NCBI GenBank assembly: GCA_904502115.1
Contig: CAJGDW010000101.1
Location: forward strand, 1 to 5,398
Length of the DNA stretch: 5,398 nucleotides
Source: Paludibacteraceae bacterium
Lineage (GTDB): Bacteria; Bacteroidota; Bacteroidia; Bacteroidales; Paludibacteraceae
Direction of reading: 5' to 3'
The notes beneath the pieces are model-generated. The model was not told where the DNA came from. It saw only the letters and a program-made list of their open reading frames with translations, and did no database searches. Of the stretch, positions 1 through 4,757 are shown piece after piece (position 1 is the stretch's first letter; every line of letters begins with the position of its first letter). Both the position numbers and the translations under genes were made by a program.

Positions 1-63
1 CCGAGTAAACGTTGCGCAGCAACTATTCTATTGCAATTTGCGTGCCAAAACAAGGTTTGACCG
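1..63. other. Intergenic edge segment holding a sigma-54 promoter
   Basis: This stretch lies beyond the terminator of the secG operon. It holds a leftward sigma-54 promoter (described separately) and a short dyad at 11-23, GTTGC-GCA-GCAAC, which overlaps the predicted transcription start. Two plus-strand frames are open to the left edge, ending at TGA 58-60 and TAA 72-74, but 19 to 24 codons is too short to claim a converging gene. No coding sequence can be supported here. The leftward gene presumably starts outside the window. Confidence 0.6.
32..48 (-). promoter_or_regulatory. Sigma-54 (RpoN) -24/-12 promoter, transcribing leftward
   Basis: Read on the minus strand, 48 to 32 is TTGGCACGCAAATTGCA. 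The known sigma-54 consensus is YTGGCACG-N4-TTGCW, so every consensus position matches, with the GG and GC elements exactly 10 bases apart. The -24 G is at 45 and the -12 C at 33, which places transcription start near position 21, reading out of the left edge. The element lies in non-coding DNA just downstream of a strong terminator, so it would drive a separate unit. No sigma-70-type Bacteroidota -7 motif (TAnnTTTG) is seen on this strand in 1-120. Sigma-54 promoters need an AAA+ activator, and one is encoded 1.5 kb away in this window. The controlled gene is not visible. The motif match is direct observation; activity and activator identity are inference. Confidence 0.8.
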
Positions 64-109
64 ATATACATAAAAAAAGGTGACAAACTGTCACCTTTTA
101 TATGTGTAT
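64..109 (-). terminator. Rho-independent terminator of the rlmN-secG operon
   Basis: An 11-bp perfect stem (75-85 with 89-99) closes a 3-base loop. On the minus strand the descending arm runs directly into seven consecutive Ts (78 to 72), the standard intrinsic terminator form. After a small asymmetric gap, the flanks pair again (64-72 with 101-109, one G-T wobble), giving an unusually long extended hairpin. It starts 12 bases after the secG stop. On the plus strand the stem is followed by only four Ts, so it might work weakly in both directions. It insulates the operon from the leftward sigma-54 promoter just beyond it. Confidence 0.9.
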
Positions 110-120
110 GTTGCGAAAAC

Positions 121-447
121 TTATTCAGCTGGAGCGGCAGGAACTTCTGCAGGTGCTTCTGCTGGAGTTGCAGCGTTTTGTTGTTCTTGAATGTTGTCCA
201 TTACACCCGATGTTATGCTAACTTTATTAGGCATAAATGCGGCAGATGCAATACATAATACCACCATGATAGCAACTAGTGTCCATGTTGCTTTTTCTAC
301 AAAGTCGGTAGTTTTGCGTACACCTAATACTTGGTTAGATGATGAGAAACTAGACGCTAAACCGCCTCCTTTAGATTTTTGTGATATAACAAGTAAAATT
401 AACAAGATGCCAATAACAACGGCTAATACTACTAATACGGTAAACAT
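121..447 (-). CDS. secG: SecG, preprotein translocase subunit
   Basis: SecG is the small integral membrane subunit of the SecYEG channel and assists SecA-driven export across the inner membrane. The 108-residue product has two hydrophobic segments (about residues 2-22 and 54-72). They are joined by a polar loop with the family hallmarks: QKSKGGGLASSF (23-34), then a Ser/Asn stretch and VLGVRKTTDFVEKATW (40-55). The N-terminal part has ordinary SecG spacing. The C-terminal tail (about 88-108) is low-complexity and rich in Ala, Pro and Glu, with repeated PAE units; such tails vary within the family and probably face away from the channel core. The ATG at 447 puts the first membrane segment right at the N-terminus, as expected. 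The gene begins 5 bases after the TPR protein stop and is the last gene before the terminator. Confidence 0.95.
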   Translation of the reverse strand: MFTVLVVLAVVIGILLILLVISQKSKGGGLASSFSSSNQVLGVRKTTDFVEKATWTLVAIMVVLCIASAAFMPNKVSITSGVMDNIQEQQNAATPAEAPAEVPAAPAE

Positions 448-452
448 GTTAT

Positions 453-1052
453 TTAGGAATTTTGAATTATTTTAGTTAAAAATCGAATTTGGTCTGCAAA
501 GTAAGTATTTTTTTCTGGATATTTCAAATTTAATTTTTCAAAAATGTGCAGAGCTTTCTGATATTGTCCTTGTTTGATGTAAATTTTAGCCAAACTTTCG
601 GTAAAAACACTATCACTTACTTCGCTTTCTAGGCTGTGTTGAGGGTCTTCGTACTCAAATTTATCGGAAAACTGAATTTTTGGGTTATTGGCAATAAATT
701 TATCAATAAGCGCTTGTTGTTTAAAGGGTTTGCTGCTTTCTTCCTTGGTCAACTCGGGTAGTTGGTAAGATTCGGTTACTGAGTGGGTCGAAGTGTTGTT
801 GAGTTTGGCAACCTGTACTGCTGGTTTCTCCATCAACTGCTGTAAGACATCTCGATGATAGGCACTTAATGCTGCTTTTTGCAAGTAAGCATTGAACTGC
901 AAATCGTTTACATTGGCCAAATTTTTGGCATACAAAATACTAAATGTAGCACAATAAGGATACATTTCTGCCAACTGTTGCATATCTGCCAGCGTACTTT
1001 TGTCAAGGTACTCTGGGTGTGCTATGTAATGATTTAATTCTGCTGTCGTCAT
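453..1052 (-). CDS. Small TPR protein of the lptE-secG interval, function unknown
   Basis: The 199-residue protein has no signal peptide or membrane segment and should be cytoplasmic. The N-terminal part (1-75) is helical, with MTTAELNHYIAHPEYLDKS at the start and a YPYCATFSILYAK stretch (31-43) that looks like a degenerate TPR-type helix pair. A low-complexity Ser/Thr/Glu linker follows (about 85-110), then a conserved-looking LIDKFIANNPKIQ (115-127). The C-terminal segment 150-183 is a good single TPR unit (SLAKIYIKQGQYQKALHIF plus a KYPEK turn), followed by a YFADQIRFL helix (184-192). Proteins of this form occur between lptE and secG in many Bacteroidota and are usually annotated as hypothetical or tetratricopeptide proteins. 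A TPR suggests protein binding, but the partner is unknown. The start is one base after the lptE stop, so translation is probably coupled. Confidence 0.85.
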   Translation of the reverse strand: MTTAELNHYIAHPEYLDKSTLADMQQLAEMYPYCATFSILYAKNLANVNDLQFNAYLQKAALSAYHRDVLQQLMEKPAVQVAKLNNTSTHSVTESYQLPELTKEESSKPFKQQALIDKFIANNPKIQFSDKFEYEDPQHSLESEVSDSVFTESLAKIYIKQGQYQKALHIFEKLNLKYPEKNTYFADQIRFLTKIIQNS

Positions 1053-1053
1053 C

Positions 1054-1563
1054 TTACCAGTTGGCTACGGTGTTGTTGTAAATGTTTTCGCAAATTTCCT
1101 CTACCAATTCATCAATTAGTTGATCTTGAACATCGGTTAGCAACAGGTTACTGTCAAAATTACGGTAGGCAGTATAGCTGCGCTCAAAATCTTCTTCGTG
1201 GTTGGTGTTGTTGGTGTATCGAACGTTTACACGCAGGGTAATACGTGTTTCTGCCGATAACGAACTGGATGTCATACCCATAGGAGTAACATCGTAACCA
1301 ACTACTTCGCCCGATAGCTCTAAATCGCCGTTGCGGTCTACCAAACTTAAACGGGTTTGTCGGGTATAGGTATCCTTAATTTTTTCGTTTAGTACCGATG
1401 TAAGGGGAGCATATACCATGGCGGCTTGGTTGGTAAAGTCTTCGATGGCAATGGTTTTTACTTTATCGTAGTCGATAACCGTACCATTGAACTTGTACGA
1501 TATGGTGCACGATGCTGCTACAAGGCACAAAAATGTACTTGCTATGTAGATCCAATTTCTCAT
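1054..1563 (-). CDS. lptE: LptE-family LPS assembly lipoprotein
   Basis: LptE is the outer-membrane lipoprotein that plugs and supports the LptD beta-barrel, which inserts lipopolysaccharide into the outer leaflet. The 169-residue product begins with a lipoprotein signal (hydrophobic residues 4-18, lipobox AAS before Cys19), so the mature protein should be acylated at Cys19. The mature part has the pattern of the Bacteroidota LptE family: YKFNGTVIDYDKVKTIAIEDF (about 23-43), a NQAAMVYAPL segment, LVDRNGDLELSG (about 74-85), and a VVGYDVTP strand followed by alternating beta strands. A C-terminal helix (QDQLIDELVEEICENIYNN) ends the protein. Length fits the family. The ATG at 1563 overlaps the regulator stop by the ATGA tetranucleotide, which fixes the start and implies coupled translation. 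Sequence conservation with proteobacterial LptE is low; the assignment rests on family pattern, lipobox and gene order. Confidence 0.9.
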   Translation of the reverse strand: MRNWIYIASTFLCLVAASCTISYKFNGTVIDYDKVKTIAIEDFTNQAAMVYAPLTSVLNEKIKDTYTRQTRLSLVDRNGDLELSGEVVGYDVTPMGMTSSSLSAETRITLRVNVRYTNNTNHEEDFERSYTAYRNFDSNLLLTDVQDQLIDELVEEICENIYNNTVANW

Positions 1564-2777
1564 TCTAATCCGTAGGCTTTAATTTTACGATACAAAGTAC
1601 GTTCAGAAATGCGCAAATCTTTGGCGGCAATGTTGCGTTTGCCGTGGTGTTTTTCCAAGGTCTCTTTGATGAGTTTCTTTTCCATTTCTTCGACCGATAA
1701 ACCAGGGTCTTCTTGGTATTCTTGTACCTCAATAAACTCTTCGGTAGATTCCATGTTGTGCGATTGATTTACCGGGATAAGACTGGTTTCGTTGGTTAAA
1801 ACAGCAGGTTGAACACTACTTGTGCTTTCTTTTTGCTGTTGCATCAACGTTTTTACCGTTTGTTTTAACTCGTCCATGTCTTTTTTCATATCGAACAAAA
1901 CACGGTACAAAATTTCGCGTTCCGAACTGAACGATGTGCCTTCGTCTTGGCGGGTATTGACCAATTGGGGTAGGTTGGTTTCTGCCTTATCGGGCAAATA
2001 CAATTGCAAAACGGGTGCATCGATGAGCGAATCGGTTTCGATGGCCGATAGTCTTTCTGCTACGTTTTTAAGTTCACGAATGTTGCCGCGCCAGTAGCAC
2101 TCTTTCAAAAGCTGTTGGGCTTCTGGAGTAAGGGTAATGGCAGGACGCCTGTTCTTTTCGGCATATTCTGATGTAAACTTGGTAAACAGGGGGACGATGT
2201 CTTCTTTACGTTGGCGCAAAGGGGGAATCTGAATGTGTATGGTATTAAGACGGTAGTAAAGGTCTTCTCTAAACTTGCCTTCTTTAATGGCTTGGGGTAG
2301 GTTGCGGTTGGTAGCGGCAATAACGCGTACGTTGGTTTTTAGCACTTGCGACGAACCTACCTTAATAAATTCACCTACCTCTAATACACGTAGCAAGCGA
2401 GCTTGGGTAGAAAGGGGGAGTTCGCCCACCTCGTCTAAAAAGATAGTACCCCCATCTGCTACTTCAAAGTAACCTTTACGGTCTGTTAGAGCCCCGGTAA
2501 ACGAACCTTTTTCGTGGCCAAATAGCTCTGAATCGATGGTTCCTTCGGGAATAGCACCACAGTTCACCACCATGTATTTGTTGTGTTTACGAGCACTGTA
2601 TTGGTGAATAATTTTGGGAAAGTTTTCTTTACCAACACCGCTTTCGCCCGTTACAAGCACCGATAAATCGGTATTAGCCACCTGCACCGCTATTTGCATA
2701 GCGTGTAGCAGTTCTGGCGTGTTTCCTATAATACCGAACTTATTTTTGATGTTTTGTAATTCGTTAGAGGCTATCAT
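1560..2777 (-). CDS. Sigma-54-dependent AAA+ transcriptional activator with Fis-type HTH, no sensor domain
   Basis: A 405-residue bacterial enhancer-binding protein that should use ATP to open RNA polymerase-sigma-54 promoters. The AAA+ domain starts almost at the N-terminus (FGIIGN, 14-19). Visible motifs are Walker A GESGVGKE (44-51), the sigma-54 contact loop GSFTGA (91-96), Walker B TIFLDEVGE (111-119, Asp115/Glu116), the arginine-finger region FREDLYYRL (169-177) and sensor II WRGNIRELKN (229-238). A linker follows that includes a probable coiled coil (about 285-317, DMKKDMDELKQTVKTLMQQQ) and an acidic, low-complexity stretch (318-360). The C-terminal Fis-type helix-turn-helix is at about 362-405 (NIAAKDLRISERTLYRKIKAYG). 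No receiver, PAS or GAF domain is present, so how it senses a signal is unknown. The ATG at 2777 lies inside the pdxA end (14-bp overlap) and leaves a complete AAA+ domain; the next Met (residue 27) would cut into it. Confidence 0.93.
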   Translation of the reverse strand: MIASNELQNIKNKFGIIGNTPELLHAMQIAVQVANTDLSVLVTGESGVGKENFPKIIHQYSARKHNKYMVVNCGAIPEGTIDSELFGHEKGSFTGALTDRKGYFEVADGGTIFLDEVGELPLSTQARLLRVLEVGEFIKVGSSQVLKTNVRVIAATNRNLPQAIKEGKFREDLYYRLNTIHIQIPPLRQRKEDIVPLFTKFTSEYAEKNRRPAITLTPEAQQLLKECYWRGNIRELKNVAERLSAIETDSLIDAPVLQLYLPDKAETNLPQLVNTRQDEGTSFSSEREILYRVLFDMKKDMDELKQTVKTLMQQQKESTSSVQPAVLTNETSLIPVNQSHNMESTEEFIEVQEYQEDPGLSVEEMEKKLIKETLEKHHGKRNIAAKDLRISERTLYRKIKAYGLE

Positions 2778-3777
2778 TGTTGCAGTTGCGTTGTTTTACA
2801 ATATCAATGGCCATATATAGAGCTTGGCGAAGCGAAGTTGGGTTCGCTTGGTTTTTGCCAGCTTTGTCGTAAGCGGTACCGTGGTCGGGCGAGGTGCGCA
2901 CAATGGGTAAACCTGCGGTAAAGTTAACACCATTTTCCATGGCCAAGGTTTTAAATGGAATTAGTCCTTGGTCGTGGTACATGGCCAAAATGCCATCGTA
3001 ATGGGTATAGTTTTCAGAGCCAAAGAAACCATCCGCTGGCAACGGACCAAAGCAAGTAATGCCTTTGTCGCGCATTTGGTCTATGGCAGGTTGAATGATT
3101 TCTTGTTCTTCGCTGCCCAATACACCGCCATCGCCAGCGTGTGGGTTAAGGCCTAGTACGGCAATGCGAGGTTTGCTAATACCAAAGTCTTGTTGTAACG
3201 ATAAGTTGAATTGTTCTATTTTGGTAATGATTTTTTCGGTGGTCAACAAACTAGACACCTTGCTAATAGGCACATGGCCTGTTACTACGGCAACACGTAG
3301 TTTGTCGTTGGCCAAAATCATCAAAGCATCGCCTTCTTGGCCAAATAGTTGTTCCAAGTATTCGGTGTGACCTGGAAAACTGAATTGAGCCGATTGAATA
3401 TTATTTTTATTGATGGGTGCGGTAAGCAAGGCATCAATTTCGCCTTCTTTTAAGTCTTGGGTTGCACGCTCCAACGCAGCAAACGATGCTTCGCCTGCTG
3501 TAGAGGTAGATTTGCCCAAATCTACTTTTACCTCGTCGCCACAACAGTTAATAATGTTGATGCGCGATGGGTTAGCATCGGCTGGTTTGCCAATAAGGTT
3601 TAGGTTGATGTTGGTATCGGTTAACTTACGATGGTAAGCAGCCACCTTGGGCGAACCGTATACAATGATGGTACATAATTCGGTAAGGCGGTTATCGTCT
3701 AATGTTTTTAGTATAACTTCGTAACCAATACCATTAATATCTCCGTGGGTAATACCAATTTTTAGTTTATTATCCAT
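2764..3777 (-). CDS. pdxA: 4-hydroxythreonine-4-phosphate dehydrogenase PdxA
   Basis: PdxA oxidises 4-phosphohydroxy-L-threonine with NAD; its product is condensed by PdxJ into pyridoxine 5'-phosphate (DXP-dependent vitamin B6 route). The 337-residue protein is full length. It has the N-terminal GITHGDINGIGYEV (8-21, the Bacteroidota form of the usual GDPAGIGPE), the substrate-binding FPGHTEY (134-140) and the three metal-ligand histidines in typical contexts: TGHVPI (His168), LNPHAGDGG (His213) and MYHDQGLIP (His268). VRTSPDHGTAYD (293-304) is the classic C-terminal signature. These correspond to E. coli His166, His211 and His266. All active-site features are intact, so the enzyme should be functional. 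The ATG at 3777 is 2 bases after the upstream lipoprotein stop. The link to a sigma-54 regulator and to lptE is a Bacteroidota gene-order habit; no pathway reason is evident. Confidence 0.96.
   Translation of the reverse strand: MDNKLKIGITHGDINGIGYEVILKTLDDNRLTELCTIIVYGSPKVAAYHRKLTDTNINLNLIGKPADANPSRINIINCCGDEVKVDLGKSTSTAGEASFAALERATQDLKEGEIDALLTAPINKNNIQSAQFSFPGHTEYLEQLFGQEGDALMILANDKLRVAVVTGHVPISKVSSLLTTEKIITKIEQFNLSLQQDFGISKPRIAVLGLNPHAGDGGVLGSEEQEIIQPAIDQMRDKGITCFGPLPADGFFGSENYTHYDGILAMYHDQGLIPFKTLAMENGVNFTAGLPIVRTSPDHGTAYDKAGKNQANPTSLRQALYMAIDIVKQRNCNNDSL
3506..3525. repeat. Perfect 9-bp inverted repeat inside pdxA
   Basis: GTAGATTTG at 3506-3514 and CAAATCTAC at 3517-3525 are exact reverse complements separated by two Cs. 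It encodes pdxA residues around KVDLGKST (84-91) and could form a short hairpin in the mRNA. Each arm also contains the Bacteroidota -7-like string TAGATTTG, one per strand. There is no T-run, so it is not a terminator. A chance origin in a coding region is quite possible. Confidence 0.5.
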
Positions 3778-3779
3778 AA

Positions 3780-4757
3780 TTATTCAGGTTTTACTGTGTA
3801 CAATACCGCCTCTAATTGACGCATGGCATTGCGTTTGTTTTCGTTAGGTCCATATAAAAAGACTTCAACTGTAATTACATTTTGGTTGTCTTTGTCCAAA
3901 CAACTCATGCTGACAAAGGGACCTCCCATAAAGTCGCCTTCGACGCGCCACAAACCTTTTGTTAGGGTGGCATATTTGTTGTTCAAATTAATTTCCTCCC
4001 AAATAGGTGGTTCATAACGGTATTCCGTAGTCATGTACGAACCTTCTGATGGGCCTGGTATGTTTGCTTTAAGAACAGAATCGCGTTTTTGCAATAATTT
4101 TTCGCGGGTAAAGGCATCTACCTCGGTATATGGATAACTATACATTACAATGTTGCGGGTTACTTTACCTTTTTCGTATGATATCCACATAAAGTTCTTT
4201 CCTTTTTTAGATTGAACCATGTTTTTAGGAATCGTAACATGGAATCCCATGTGTTTTTTTACCTCTTTCATGGTACTTTCTTCGTAATTGCTAGACAAGT
4301 AGGTAAGCGAACGATCCATCTCCGCTTTTTCTATGTAATCGGTAATTTTCTTTTTGTGTTTGCCAATGGCATCGGCAACTTCTTGGATGGTAGGTCCTTG
4401 AATGATTAAAATAGATTGTGGCGATGACCATTTATCTTCTTCGGTTTTAATTTTTACCGATGAATAAGTGCTTCCTACATCTACCATTACAATGTTACGC
4501 GCAGGTTTTAAGATACTCGAAAAATTCTCGAACGATGTACGCGATACAGAAAACATGGGTTCATACTGGGGTAAGCATGGTACTGGACTTTTAAGTGCCA
4601 CATCGATGGAATCGCCTACATTCGTGTTGTATATTTCGTCGTTGATAACAAGAATCACTTCGTTGGCAACACCTGTAACTGTAGGTAATATGGCGCTACC
4701 ATCGCACGAAACCAATAGCAAACTGCTTGCAATTAGGGTATAAAATAGTTTTTTCAT
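3780..4757 (-). CDS. DUF4837 family lipoprotein, function unknown
   Basis: A 325-residue predicted lipoprotein: Lys-Lys start, hydrophobic core (4-17), lipobox LVS before Cys18. The sequence after the Cys (DGSAILPTVTG) shows no obvious Bacteroidota surface-export signal, so a periplasm-facing position is the simplest guess. The rest matches what I recall of the DUF4837 family from Bacteroidota: a first module with EVILVINDEIYNT (33-45), VPCLPQYEPMFSVS (59-72), RNIVMVDV (87-94) and WSSPQSILII (110-119), and a second with GFHVTIPKNM (171-180), IVMYSYPYT (203-211), KRDSVLKANIPGPSEG (224-239) and GLWRVEGDFMGGPFVS (268-283). Two similar-sized halves around a charged helical middle (125-165) are visible. 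No enzyme motif is recognised. The ATG at 4757 overlaps the rlmN stop as ATGA and pdxA follows after 2 bases, so it is firmly inside the operon. Confidence 0.88.
   Translation of the reverse strand: MKKLFYTLIASSLLLVSCDGSAILPTVTGVANEVILVINDEIYNTNVGDSIDVALKSPVPCLPQYEPMFSVSRTSFENFSSILKPARNIVMVDVGSTYSSVKIKTEEDKWSSPQSILIIQGPTIQEVADAIGKHKKKITDYIEKAEMDRSLTYLSSNYEESTMKEVKKHMGFHVTIPKNMVQSKKGKNFMWISYEKGKVTRNIVMYSYPYTEVDAFTREKLLQKRDSVLKANIPGPSEGSYMTTEYRYEPPIWEEINLNNKYATLTKGLWRVEGDFMGGPFVSMSCLDKDNQNVITVEVFLYGPNENKRNAMRQLEAVLYTVKPE

Noticed and set aside
1..60. C-terminus of a converging plus-strand gene ending at TGA 58-60
   Set aside because: Only 19 open codons with no recognisable family. A perfect sigma-54 promoter occupies the same bases, which fits non-coding DNA better.
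191..475. Plus-strand open frame of 94 codons opposite secG
   Set aside because: It lies antisense to a well-recognised SecG and has no family resemblance or start signal.
525..532. TAAATTTG on the minus strand as a Bacteroidota -7 element for secG
   Set aside because: No TTG -33 element at 19-21 bases upstream, and it lies inside the TPR gene. The motif is common by chance in AT-rich DNA.
2105..2320. Minus-strand 71-codon frame within the regulator gene
   Set aside because: It is an out-of-frame overlap with the conserved AAA+ domain coding sequence. The 70-codon frame at 4773-4985 inside rlmN is rejected for the same reason.
3095..3370. Plus-strand open frame opposite pdxA, and similar frames at 1822-2097, 3410-3637 and 4468-4743
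   Set aside because: All are antisense shadows of strongly supported genes; their compositions show no domain or signal pattern.
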